Positions 1 to 8,195 of a stretch of 11,416 nucleotides of DNA are shown here, piece by piece; the first letter of the stretch is position 1; every line of letters starts with the position of its first letter. The stretch lies in assembly GCA_003024985.2 (NCBI GenBank), contig PXIH01S0028679.1; one strand, given 5' to 3'. The DNA comes from Euperipatoides rowelli. Lineage: Eukaryota; Onychophora; Udeonychophora; Euonychophora; Peripatopsidae. The notes below the pieces were generated by a model. The model was given only the letters and a program-made list of their open reading frames with translations, had not been told where the DNA came from and did no database searches. Position numbers and translations under genes: made by a program.

Positions 1-284
1 AATACTAATTTATGCATCCTCTAACCTTCACAGTTATAGACAAAAAAATCATAAAAACTTATGCACCCAAAGATTAAATGTTCTGCTGCTTCTTTGGTGG
101 TAGAAAACAATGAGAATTTCTTTGATATTTCAGTCCATTAGTATTTCACTTTTATCTTTTTCTTGATTTTGTAAACACACTTGAAAAAATCCTTCATTAG
201 CTTCAGCTTAGAAATAGTTCATAATTTATGAATAAAAAATAACACAAAAAGTTCTTTCAGCGGAGGATGGCAATCTTTAATTGA

Positions 285-362
285 TTGTTAGGCTTTTTCT
301 CTATATGGACTTGTTAGGTTTTTTCTCTATATGGACTTGTTAGGTTTTTTCTCTATATGGAC
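285..362. repeat. 26-bp minisatellite subunits, three copies (first block)
   Basis: Units lie at 285-310, 311-336 and 337-362. The first has GGC where the other two have GGT. The same block recurs at 442-467, 468-491 (24 bp, TA lost) and 492-517, and in both blocks the first subunit carries the GGC variant. The triplet was therefore duplicated as a whole rather than expanded twice. Confidence 0.93.
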
Positions 363-441
363 GTCACAAAACTGTTGTAAGATAGCAGAGGTTTTTGTTT
401 TCTTCTTATCAGTGAAGCAAAATTCATTGTTCACTAATTGA

Positions 442-517
442 TTGTTAGGCTTTTTCTCTATATGGACTTGTTAGGTTTTTTCTCTATGGACTTGTTAGGT
501 TTTTTCTCTATATGGAC
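442..517. repeat. 26-bp minisatellite subunits, three copies (second block)
   Basis: This is the second occurrence of the triplet at 285-362, lying 157 bp downstream. The middle unit is 24 bp because one TA is missing from TATATGG. The last unit runs into GTCACAAAACTG exactly as in the first block. Confidence 0.92.
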
Positions 518-600
518 GTCACAAAACTGTTGTAAGATATCAGAGGTTTTTGTTTTCTTCTTATCAGTGAAGCAAAATTCATTGTTGACTAATTGATTGA

Positions 601-1514
601 CAGGTTGGATATAGGATAATCTGTTTTTGGGATTTAACAATAAACTCACTACTGCCATTATTTGTTTATTTACTAAGATAAAAAAATGATCAAATGATTG
701 GAAATGGTTTAATTGTTAAAAGAAATGTATTACTAAAACTGCAACTTTTGTTAGTAATAGTATTGAATCGGTTTGGAAATCATCACTTGTCTTATTGAAA
801 GGAAGGAAATTTTGTCTGATTATTTGCTTGTTATTGGGAGCTAAGAAAAATATATGTTTTTCTCCCTTTTACTATAATTCAGACTAGTTTATAGAATAAA
901 TCTAAAATATAGTTTTAAGAGAGCCTACTTACTGTATATGCAGATGAAAGTGGTTGTAACTGCGGTAAGGCCTGCTAATTATATTTTAAAAAATAAAACA
1001 TCTGTATATAGAACAGAAACCAAGCTGTCCTTGTCAATGGAGATTTTTGTTTTTATCTTTATTATTACTGTGAGGCCTTATTGAATGCTTTTAAAAGTTC
1101 TGTTTTATTTTAAAGGGAATAAAAACTCTCTTTGTTAATAATTATTTTATTATAATTGATGATTAACTCTAGAAACAACAAATACAATTTAATTTTACAT
1201 ACATATACAAATGAAAATATTGAAATATAAACAAATACACAGTATATAAATGCTGCTGATCTAGCTATACATACAATATTTATTTGTTCTACTGTTGATA
1301 TACCGTATAGCTAAAGTCTGTGATCTCAATATTTATTTTATATAAACCATAAGGCTAGGTTATGTACACTAGGCCTTAAAAATCCCATTTAGACTTTTAT
1401 TATAATATTTAGTCTCAGAAATTAAGAGATCTAATATATGTTTATAATGTCATATAATACATAGCATCATCGCAACCAACCATCTATGGATTATTGTTTT
1501 AATCATTAATTTTT
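601..1514. other. AT-rich stretch without a recognisable gene
   Basis: No open frame of coding character and no known repeat is seen. The only structure noted is a 9-bp inverted repeat, TAGCTATAC at 1262-1270 and GTATAGCTA at 1305-1313, separated by 34 bases. That is not remarkable at this base composition. Confidence 0.6.
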
Positions 1515-1886
1515 ATGATTCTAGGGCTATATTTATTATTATTGGCATCGGAAAAAATTGTTTGTTTATTATTCTTGTATCTGTATTTAATGACTGCCCT
1601 TAGCAGAAATGTTCAAACTTTTGGGTTTGTATCTCATTTCATAACTGTTTATCTAATGCCTAGCTACAATCTCATATATGATACTTTAACTATATTAGTT
1701 TTAGGTTGGATAAACTATATAATTTCCCGATTTTATTCATTTTTTGTGGAATGTAACTTAATGGCTTCACATTTGTTTTACTGCAGCCCGGTTATAGTTG
1801 GAAGGGCTTTCTCACAGTTTTGGTTTGCTAGGAAATGTACATTCAAACAACATTGGGGTCTAAATGTTTATATCTTAATAATCTAG
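1515..1886 (+). CDS. Doubtful ORF, hydrophobic, 123 codons, unknown
   Basis: An ATG-initiated open frame of 123 codons ends at TAG-flanked, AT-rich DNA. The first 90 or so residues are rich in Leu, Ile, Phe and Tyr, so they could form two to four membrane segments, but T-rich DNA gives the same composition by chance. The last 35 residues are less biased (VIVGRAFSQFWFARKCTFKQ is seen). I recognise no family. TTTGTTTTACTGCAG, ending about 1785, resembles a splice acceptor, so the latter part could instead be the start of an exon. This is most likely a chance ORF. Conservation or RNA evidence would be needed to keep it. Confidence 0.15.
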   Translation: MILGLYLLLLASEKIVCLLFLYLYLMTALSRNVQTFGFVSHFITVYLMPSYNLIYDTLTILVLGWINYIISRFYSFFVECNLMASHLFYCSPVIVGRAFSQFWFARKCTFKQHWGLNVYILII

Positions 1887-2081
1887 AGATTTATATCACT
1901 AAATAATATTATTATTTATGATAATACATCCCAACCAAACAAAAAGAAATGATGAAGAGAAAAAGCTTTCTTGCTTATCTCTGTGCGAAAATCAGTAAAA
2001 GGTATACTATACAAAAGAAAAAAAAACTGTTGTAAAATTTCTGAGAAATTATTAATCTTTAATTGAGAGGAAGTCATGTAG

Positions 2082-2630
2082 CTGTTCTTACTAAACAAAC
2101 CTGTGGCAGAACACCATTATAAAACCTGTTATTTAGCTCTTGCAGATAAACTGGACCATCAGTTTGATAGGTACCAGCAAGAGAGTCTTGAATTTGCCTC
2201 GGCAGCTCATAGGCGGGCGACAAGATGGTCCAACAGTGTACGAGGTTCGAGGTGGAGCCGGTAGCAGAGAGGATTTCATGTGGAACAGATACTATCGATT
2301 TACCTGATGCATCCATGGGCAGTGTCAGCCTAGGGAAGAAACCCATATTGGCAACTTCTGCTGTGACTCAGACCGACTGTGTTCCTGAGGCCGCATGCTC
2401 TAGACCATCGACGAGTGATGGTCAAGAAACACATAGCCATAGAAAACACCTTAAGTCACACCGCTTGCAGAGTAAAGTCTGTAAAGTTAAGTCAGGGGGA
2501 AAGTTGTACTGCACTTGTCAAGGTAAAAGGAAAGGGATCGTCCAGGTCAGNAAGGGCATCTAAACTGGTGTTGTCCAAAACAGACCCTGCAGAAGACAGC
2601 GGGCAGCCAATTGCAAGGCTGCCGCCTTGA
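2082..2630 (+). pseudogene. Broken coding sequence of unknown family in a GC-richer island
   Basis: Three overlapping open segments read like protein, unlike the surrounding T/A-rich DNA. The first is in frame 3 at 2082-2264, open from a TAG at 2079 and closed by a TAG at 2262; it is charged and probably helical (ADKLDHQFDRYQQESLEF is seen). The second is in frame 2 at 2213-2563, with an ATG at 2225 in good context (AAG before, G after); it is rich in Ser, Thr, Lys and Arg and has TQTD and RPSTSD stretches. The third returns to frame 3 and ends at TGA 2628-2630, with a basic SSRS-x-RASKLVLSK segment and a ...IARLPP end. Two compensating frameshifts would connect them. Either this is a decayed exon or retrocopy, or the sequence has indel errors; the only ambiguous base (n at 2551) lies here. 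A TTTAGCTCTTGCAG acceptor-like site ends at 2145. The minus strand also has an open frame at 2074-2346, so strand is not certain. Function unknown. Confidence 0.4.
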
Positions 2631-2963
2631 GATAAATCACTGACTTTTCTTTTTTAAAAAACATTAATATTTTTTATTAATTCCGTGACTTTGTTAACCT
2701 TGTTTGTTTTGAATAACAAAGATAAATAACCGTTTAAATATCTCTTTTATTTTGTGTGAAAAAAAAGCTTGAACATTTATTGAGATATATATTTTTACAA
2801 ATTAATTAAATCTATTATTATTTTATTTAAATAACAAGTCTAATGTATTCTGCCAAGAAATTTATCAATCATTCTGACACGGCACACAACAATGAGGACA
2901 AAAAATATTTTTTTTTTTTAATTTAAAAAATTGAATTAATTTGAATTGTGGTTGAATTGGAGC
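2631..2963. other. AT-rich spacer, low complexity, no gene seen
   Basis: This stretch follows the coding remnant. It is dominated by A/T runs, including a T-run near 2908-2920 and GAATT-rich words at 2930-2960. No coding frame or known repeat is evident. No clear polyadenylation context after the TGA at 2630 can be argued beyond general A-richness. Confidence 0.5.
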
Positions 2964-3033
2964 GAATTTGAAATTGGATTTTTAGATGAAGGACAAGCTA
3001 TGTCCCTTCATCTAAAAATCCAATTTCAAATTC
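2964..3033. repeat. Near-perfect foldback, 29-bp arms plus 3 bp
   Basis: The left arm is 2964-2992 and the right arm 3005-3033; they are perfect reverse complements over 29 bases. ACA (2993-2995) and TGT (3001-3003) extend the stem by three pairs across one bulged C (3004), leaving a five-base loop AGCTA (2996-3000). Complementarity stops abruptly on both sides (C2963 against T3034). An RNA copy would be a hairpin of about 70 nt. The near-perfect pairing fits a short MITE, a template-switch event or an endo-siRNA type hairpin better than a typical animal pre-miRNA, which has mismatches. An assembly or cloning foldback artefact is also possible. Confidence 0.92.
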
Positions 3034-3399
3034 TACATGTGTGCAGTTACATTGTTTATCTCAAGGTAATTAATTTGTACAGTATATACTGGCTAATTAC
3101 TTGTTTAAAGTTTGTTTTGTGATTTTGATAAATTTTACTAGTTAAGCTGAGATGTATTTTCCCCTTACAGACATTGTAGCATTTCTTTAGTTAAGATAGA
3201 AAATTATTTTTACAAACTTTTTGTTTACTTCTTAGACTATTTTGTTTTTATAGTTAGAAACCTTCTCTAAAATCTGACTAATGTGCTTCCCATTATGAAT
3301 TACTTTGTGTGTACATTTTATTTGTTTTTCCATGTGGATAGGCAATCAAAATCATACTAACTTGTATAAAAGCTTTTCTGCATGTAGCGAAACTTTTAA

Positions 3400-3776
3400 A
3401 AATGAACGGATGATATGATCTAGAATCCCATGCATTCTGGACCTTCTTTTGATCTTTATATCATTTTGATGGTCATGAGTTCCTTGTGTTTTTGTATAAT
3501 CATGTGACATTATCTTAATGTTTAAGTTCAAACATAGGTTTATATTTTCATGTGTTCTGAATTTTTCCTATTTTGTTTGTAGCGATAAGTTTGAACTAAA
3601 CTAAAGTTCAGGGGTTCATGTGTTTCGAAATTCCCCTTTAACTTTATTAAAAATGTGCAGTTACGGGTTCATGTGTTTTGTCTTTCCCTTAATGCCGCAA
3701 TACATTCCCGGGATATTTTTTTGTATTTGTTTTGGAAAAAGCTATTTTTATTTACTCTCTCTAGGAATACTTTGCA
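3400..3776 (-). repeat. Possible 3' LTR of the Ty3-type element (edge only)
   Basis: Directly downstream of the minus-strand pol remnant, the minus strand reads GGCAAGGGAGA and then TGCAAAG. This resembles a polypurine tract (about 3777-3787) followed by an LTR beginning with TG at 3776. An AATAAA on the minus strand near 3745-3755 could be the LTR polyadenylation signal. Inside the region the word TTCATGTGTT occurs three times on the plus strand (3547, 3615, 3668). The other LTR edge cannot be placed because no 5' LTR is present for comparison, so the lower boundary is arbitrary. Confidence 0.25.
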
Positions 3777-3812
3777 TCTCCCTTGCCTATTCTTGGTCTA
3801 AGGGAGTAGCGG

Positions 3813-4082
3813 CTATTTAGGCGATTGCCAAATGCGGATTGTGAGTATCGGACATTCTTGAATAGCAACTCGTAAGAATTCAATGGGGTCAGCACTCTGT
3901 TTACATACTTCATTAGTAGTATTGTGATAAATGCAGTGAGCTATAGCTTGCTTTATAGGAGCCTTTTTTGCTACCTTTACATATTGTGCAGCCCTGGTAT
4001 TTTGATTAATATTATTAGTGTTAGTTCGATTATCAGATTTTCTGGCATCTTTTAAAACATGCCTCAGATGATATGGTTTCAT
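3813..4082 (-). pseudogene. C-terminal tail of Ty3/gypsy-type Pol
   Basis: The open minus-strand frame begins with a KPYH-type motif (MKPYHLRHVLKD). In many Ty3/gypsy integrases a similar VNRLKPYH word follows the GPY/F module. The frame here differs from the preceding GPY/F-like segment, so at least one frameshift lies near 4083-4090. Beyond residue 30 the sequence (Lys/Ala-rich, then Cys/His-containing) is unfamiliar. It could be a lineage-specific Pol extension or the start of a third reading frame. It ends just before the putative polypurine tract. Confidence 0.45.
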
Positions 4083-4087
4083 TTAAT

Positions 4088-4250
4088 CAATTATATACCC
4101 TTTTAAAATCTCTTGTATTTTCAATGCTTCTCATTTGATAATTCACCAATGAGCTTCTCGCTATTACGCGGTAGAGGCAACATGGCTTAAGTTTATGATT
4201 AGCTCTGGTGAATGAGGTGGGATCAGACACAGAACAGGTTGTCCTATTTT
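4088..4250 (-). pseudogene. GPY/F-like module of Ty3 integrase, decayed
   Basis: On the minus strand the frame after the integrase core reads KLKPCCLYRVIAR at 4150-4191, then LVNYQMRSI. This matches the layout of the integrase GPY/F module, which usually reads as KL-x-P-x-(W/F)-x-GPY-x-V followed by a short beta strand. The GP of GPY is replaced (CLYRV). A run of eight or nine A on the minus strand near 4277-4285 probably caused the frameshift separating this piece from the core at 4270-4815. The assignment rests on motif order and position. Confidence 0.45.
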
Positions 4251-4269
4251 ATGTTCCTGTAATCTAAAC

Positions 4270-5216
4270 CTACCAGTTTTTTTTTGTGCATGAGTCATAT
4301 GAAGACTGTGTTAAATTATTATGTACCTGGGTACATGCTTTCATGAGCCATTCTACAAACTCATGTACAATGTCCTCAATATCGTCTGAATCTATCTCGT
4401 TACGTAGATTAAACTGAGAGGCTGGGTCTATTGGATCAAATCTGTGTATTATGTAAAATGGTGAGTGGTTGGTAGACCTGTGCACAACTGTGTTTATAAT
4501 GTGTAGCGCATATGGTAACAACTCATCCCAATTTTTGTAGTTCTTATCGACCATTTTTGCTAATACACTGATCACTTTTGCGTTGGCTCTTTCTGCCTGG
4601 CTGTTGCTAGACGGTCTGTACCTAGAGGTAAATATTTTGTTTACTCCTAAGTTGGCACATAATGATCTAAAAATTATCCCTGTCAGTTGAGGGCCACGAT
4701 CAGTTACCATTTGTTTGGATCCCCCATATTTTGTAAACATGTTTAACATATAGTCTTTACCTATAGTTGTTCTCTTGATGTTTTTCAGAGGACTTCCTAT
4801 ACAAAAATGTGACAATTCATCAGTCCATAATATTATATATTTATTATCTCAGGCCTTAGTGTTTGCCGGTACCAAAATCTCCATATATAATTTTTTGAAT
4901 GGGGTGGTACTAGGATGTGTTGGTTGTAAGGGCGATTTTGTTCTTGGTAAGCTCCTTTTTTGACAGATGTCGCAAGTAGTGACATTGGTTTGAACATTAG
5001 TATGCATAGATTTCCAAGTAAACCCAGACTGTTATCATCAAAAAAGTCTTAGGGAGGGAAAGATGACCACTGATAACCGAGTTCGGATAATTGGTGATCA
5101 CGTCATTGACTACTGGAGGTAGAACTAATGTCCCATACAGTCCAGCAAAATCATGGTAGCACTTTAGTTCTTTCATGATTAATTTATTTTCATCTAAAAT
5201 ATAATTTCCCTCTTTA
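4270..5216 (-). pseudogene. Ty3/gypsy-type LTR retrotransposon integrase, degenerate
   Basis: This would insert element cDNA into the host genome. Reading the minus strand from 5216 downward, there is an N-terminal zinc-binding region: GHL at 5060-5068, a W-K-x-M word, and CDIC at 4963-4974 (the two Cys of HHCC). The RNase H-like core follows. The expected first catalytic Asp is Glu (GAG, 4879-4881, in a YMEI word). The second Asp is in TDRG (4699-4701). The third acidic residue is Glu in QAER (4591-4593), exactly 35 residues later, so the D-35-E spacing is kept. Lesions are a frameshift near 5035-5045, an in-frame TGA at 4849-4851, and a frame change at the A-run near 4280. From 4270 to 4815 the frame is open for 181 codons. 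No protease, reverse transcriptase or RNase H was found upstream, so the copy is 5'-truncated or interrupted near 5217. A BEL/Pao integrase is possible but less likely given the GPY/F-like tail. Confidence 0.85.
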
Positions 5217-5802
5217 ACCTATAGTTGCCTAAGTACATTGCACAACATATGTAAAAAAATAATCATTTTGGCCGAAATATATTTTTAAAAAAATATTTTG
5301 ACTCTAGATGTTGCCCCTTCCTGGTAACTATATGTCAGGTGATCATCTCCCCTGTCTGAAACAATCATCAATTTTCATTTTAAAAGTATTGTAATTATTT
5401 AAATAATACATTTTTTAAAACAACTTTTAAAACAGCCATCTTTAAATGGTTTTTTAACAAAGGCATTTTCATAGTTTAAAAATTTCTAGTGAGTTGGTTT
5501 TTTTTTTAAATTAACAGACTAGTGTATTTTAGCGTTCAGACAATGACTTTCCTCTATTACTTTGTATTATTATTTAGGTATTTTAGAACAAGATGGCCAT
5601 CAAGTTTTGCCCTCTTGAAAATTATTCAGACTCAATTATTTTGATAGCGAGATAGATTTAGAGCAGCCATTGTAATTGATCTAGTAATGATTATGTGATA
5701 GCACAGATCTACAATACAGCCATTTCTTTTATCTTTCAGGATACTATATGATCTACACATTTTGTTCTTTGGGGTCAGGATGTTTCTACCTTTGTCACTT
5801 TC
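5217..5802. other. AT-rich gap between two retroelement remnants
   Basis: No Ty3 reverse transcriptase/RNase H motif on the minus strand and no clear LINE ORF1 on the plus strand could be read here. A 14-bp A/T palindrome (ATTATTTAAATAAT) sits at 5394-5407 and is not surprising at this composition. The stretch just before 5803 may include 5' sequence of the LINE: the endonuclease frame is open back to a TGA near 5749. Confidence 0.5.
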
Positions 5803-6460
5803 ATGGCTCAAGTAACTAGGAGTATAAAGTTTTCATCCTTGAATATTCAAGGGTTAAACACTAAACAAACAAAAAAACTTGTTAAAATCTTACTAGTCTT
5901 GGTATTGCATGATATAGATGTTTGTTTTATCCAAGAGACCAATTTAGGATTCAGAGGGGGTGGGGGTACCCGGGGAGAGCCGCCTAATTTTTTTTGTTGA
6001 TGATTTTTTTTATTATTTCCAACGCTATGCCTCCAAAGCCTGAAGGGCACTTTAATCCTCATTTCTAAGCATTTATTGGTCACTGATGTGACCATTGTGA
6101 AATATACTTCATGCTACTTACTGTTATCGATGTTATATAAAAGTCATACATTTGCATTGATGAACTACTATGCTCCGAGCCAGTTGGTGTCTAATCAGGA
6201 AATTTTTTCAGACATGGTATACCTACTACCACTTAGGAAAGATTTCATAATTTTATGAGGCAACTTCAATCAAAAGGCTTTGTTGGCTAATAAAAGACTT
6301 TCTATTTTAATGTTGCCAGTCTTCATGGGCGGGAAAGATTTCCCACCCACTTATCTATGCCGACAATACTATTGACTATTTTTTCATCTCCAGGGGCCTC
6401 TTCACCCACACTGATTTTGATGTGGTCTTCAAATCATTTTCAGATCATGCAGCCTTTATT
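5803..6460 (+). pseudogene. LINE ORF2 endonuclease domain (AP-endonuclease type), degenerate
   Basis: This domain nicks target DNA to prime LINE insertion. Frame 1 from ATG 5803 shows the family's first strand (FSSLNIQGLN) and the catalytic-Glu word (CFIQET) about 45 residues in. Then come an ILISKHL strand, an NYYAPS strand (NvYAPn in the family) and GNFN at 6259-6270, where the family has GDFN. Frame 2 then gives IDYFFIS (6371 on) and SDH (6440-6448), the terminal catalytic word. The order and words fit L1/Tx1-group LINEs. Lesions are tandem TGA TGA after 5997, a TGA at 6256-6258, the Asp-to-Asn change in GDFN, and a frameshift between about 6300 and 6370. A G-rich patch at 5954-5990 lies where conserved residues are expected. 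The domain could not be active. Confidence 0.85.
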
Positions 6461-7016
6461 ATGGAGCTTGGGTCTGTGCTACATTCAAGGCTACCAATAT
6501 ACGCAGCTATCCAATGTCATCCCTTCACTTCACCTGCCATTGTATTCAACCCTTTATTTTTTCCAACCTGTATAATAGTGTATATCAATGTGACTTCTCT
6601 TTTATTTTAATGATTTACCGTTAAAAACTATTACTTGTTTAAGTCACAGTTTGTGAAGCATCCAATTGATTTTAATGCATATTCCAAATGACTTACCAGT
6701 GAAAGATTGGTGGATGTACAGGATCTTATGAATCCATTATTAACATAGACTATATACAGGTTGCAGGGTGAACAGGTGCATCTTCTTCGAAAAAGTATTG
6801 TCACATCTCATCAGGAGATTTTGTTACTAAACACCTTGGTTTGTTTTAACAAGATTTGATCTCCGATTGACAATGCAATATTACTTGTCTGAACATGCTA
6901 ACCCACATTTATGAACACCATACTGTGGTATATCAGTCCTTTCAAATACGTCATTCAGATTTTCATAGATTAGTTTATTTTCCAATACATAATGACATTC
7001 ATCCCAGAATAACTTT
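6461..7016 (+). pseudogene. LINE ORF2 linker between endonuclease and reverse transcriptase
   Basis: The spacing between the SDH motif and the first RT block suits the linker of an L1/Tx1-like ORF2. Only scattered words are family-like: RLQGEQVHLLRK near 6758-6795 resembles the QG-x-x-x-R segment preceding RT. All three frames contain stops, so this part is assigned mainly from its position between two clear domains. Confidence 0.5.
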
Positions 7017-7665
7017 GTGATCACTTCCAAACATATTGTAGAGGCCTTAGTTCAATTGAATTTCCATAGCTTGCTGGGGCCGGATCTCATGACTTTCTTG
7101 TTCTACAATCTTTTCGATCATATTCTCACACATAATCTCATCACTTTATTTAACATATGGCTTCTTCAACCTTTCATGAATCAGTATTTTATAAACTCCT
7201 ATTTAGTATTACATCGCAAAAGGGACCTTAATCTGAACTGTCGTTTGGACTTATCTTGTACTTGTCCCATAAATGTACAAGATCTTGAGTCCAAATTTTT
7301 TGTGTGTATACTTAACAATCGCCTTAATCTTCTCTTACCTACAAAATTGTTGTCCTTTCATTTTGGGATTAAGGGTCGAACAATTCACTCTCTTATAAAT
7401 ATATTACAGCAGGTGACACAATATGTCAAGAAGCACCATATGAGGGATGTCACAGTTATTTTCTTAGATATCAAGAAGGGCATTGATTGTGTAAGCCGGA
7501 ATACTTGGTTTCCAGGATTATAAACTACTTTGGTTTCTCCATACTGTCACATGGATTAATCAACTATTTCATGAATAAATCAGTATCCATAAAGTATTGT
7601 GGCCAACTCTTTTACTCATTTGCACTCAAAAGGGGAATCATACAGGGATCCCCCTTGTTTCATAA
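7017..7665 (+). pseudogene. LINE ORF2 reverse transcriptase, truncated before YADD
   Basis: This is the polymerase of target-primed reverse transcription. Frame 3 (7017-7523, 168 codons) carries LLGPDLMT (SPGPD-type block), ILNNRLN (block 2), FGIKGRTIHSLINIL (QfGi-kGR-type block 2a) and FLDIKKGIDCVS at 7461-7496 (block A; family FLDxKKAFDxV, first catalytic Asp retained). After a frameshift near 7490, frame 2 continues with a YFGF-type word and RGIIQGSPLF at 7631-7660 (block B; family RGVRQGCPLSP). The frame then reads unrelated sequence to a TAA at 7718, so the YADD box is missing. The break at 7660-7680 is an insertion or deletion junction, not a normal LINE end. The same L1/Tx1-like ORF2 as the endonuclease at 5803-6460. 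Confidence 0.85.
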
Positions 7666-8195
7666 TAGCATTAATCATCAGAGGTGGGGCCCTGATATGG
7701 AGGGAGGGAACACACTGTAATTCACAAAATAAAGATTATTAATATATTAGTGAATATAATACATACACACACACATTGTGTCTATGTATATAGGCTACAG
7801 AATAATGTTTTCAATAACATAGACACATTATCTATACATTTACAGTATACTGAATAGTGTATACTGTATACACAAAAAAATATAATATACACAGAAGCAT
7901 GGGTATCCAGAGGGTGGGCGTGGGGGGCAAAGAGGGCAGGCACCCTCCCCCTGTAAAAATGGGAACAAACAAAAATGTAGATAATATAAAGTTGCAAGAG
8001 GTAAGTATCGAGTTCCCCCCACACACAGGAAAAATTAGATTAAAAAAATTATAGGAATTCAATATAAAGCTGACATTTGTTAATATTCCAAGCATGAAGT
8101 ATACATAATGTAATTGTGCTTCCAATAAATGCTTTTAGACAAAGTTAAGCACTTGTATAATAAAAAAAAATACAATGTTTTTTTTTGTCTATATT
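7666..8195. other. Unassigned sequence interrupting the LINE, with A-rich end
   Basis: The stretch starts at the break in the RT domain. It holds a CAGAGGTGGGG word at 7680, a short CA run (7761-7776), an 11-bp inverted repeat (7777-7787 / 7817-7827, TGTGTCTATGT) and a G-rich foldback at 7911-7952. AATAAA-like words near 8125 and 8157 precede a run of nine A at about 8162-8170, which could be the tail of an inserted retroposed sequence. Several antisense reading frames cross 7782-8125 but are low-complexity translations and are not called. Confidence 0.4.
7911..7952. repeat. G-rich imperfect foldback, possible transposon terminus
   Basis: CAGAGGGTGGGCGTGGGGGGCA at the left faces GGCACCCTCCCCCTG at the right; the ends CAGAGGGTGG and CACCCTCCCCCTG are imperfectly inverted. 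Short G-rich foldbacks beginning with CAG and ending with CTG are common at ends of non-autonomous DNA transposons (hAT-like) in animal genomes. No matching second terminus or target-site duplication could be shown. A similar CAGAGGGGGTGGGGG word occurs at about 5954 and CAGAGGTGGGG at 7680. Confidence 0.4.

Larger units (their letters stand above)
281..600. repeat. Nested tandem repeat, 157-bp unit, two copies plus a third start
   Basis: Copy 1 spans 281-437 and copy 2 spans 438-592; a third copy begins at 593 (TTGATTGA) and then diverges. Each copy opens with three tandem 26-bp subunits that read TTGTTAGG, a T-run, then CTCTATATGGAC. A segment of about 77 bp follows, from GTCACAAAACTGTTG to CATTGTTCACTAA. 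The copies are nearly identical. They differ by a TA dinucleotide lost in the middle subunit of copy 2 (CTCTATGG against CTCTATATGG) and a few substitutions (GATAGCAG/GATATCAG, TTCACTA/TTGACTA). The minus-strand reading frame across copy 2 only reflects the repeat. The close identity implies a recent duplication or ongoing homogenisation. Confidence 0.93.

Noticed and set aside
458-658. Minus-strand ORF of 66 codons with a repeated IEKKPNKS-type end
   Set aside because: It is a direct translation of the 26-bp tandem repeat and has no other support.
2074-2346. Minus-strand ORF of 90 codons over the GC-richer island
   Set aside because: It overlaps the plus-strand frames, which extend further and end in protein-like text through 2630. 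The minus frame has no recognised motif. Strand is left as slightly uncertain in the feature entry.
3620-3820. Plus-strand ORF of 66 codons, hydrophobic
   Set aside because: It lies antisense to the putative LTR and polypurine tract of the minus-strand element, and its Phe/Leu/Ile-rich text reflects T-rich DNA.
4775-4963. Plus-strand ORF of 62 codons
   Set aside because: It is antisense to the integrase core and zinc-binding region, which have clear motifs on the minus strand.
5394-5407. 14-bp perfect palindrome ATTATTTAAATAAT
   Set aside because: Made only of A and T in a very AT-rich stretch, so it is expected by chance.
7782-8125. Several overlapping minus-strand ORFs and one plus-strand ORF
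   Set aside because: They translate low-complexity and G-rich foldback sequence, overlap one another in different frames, and show no domain.
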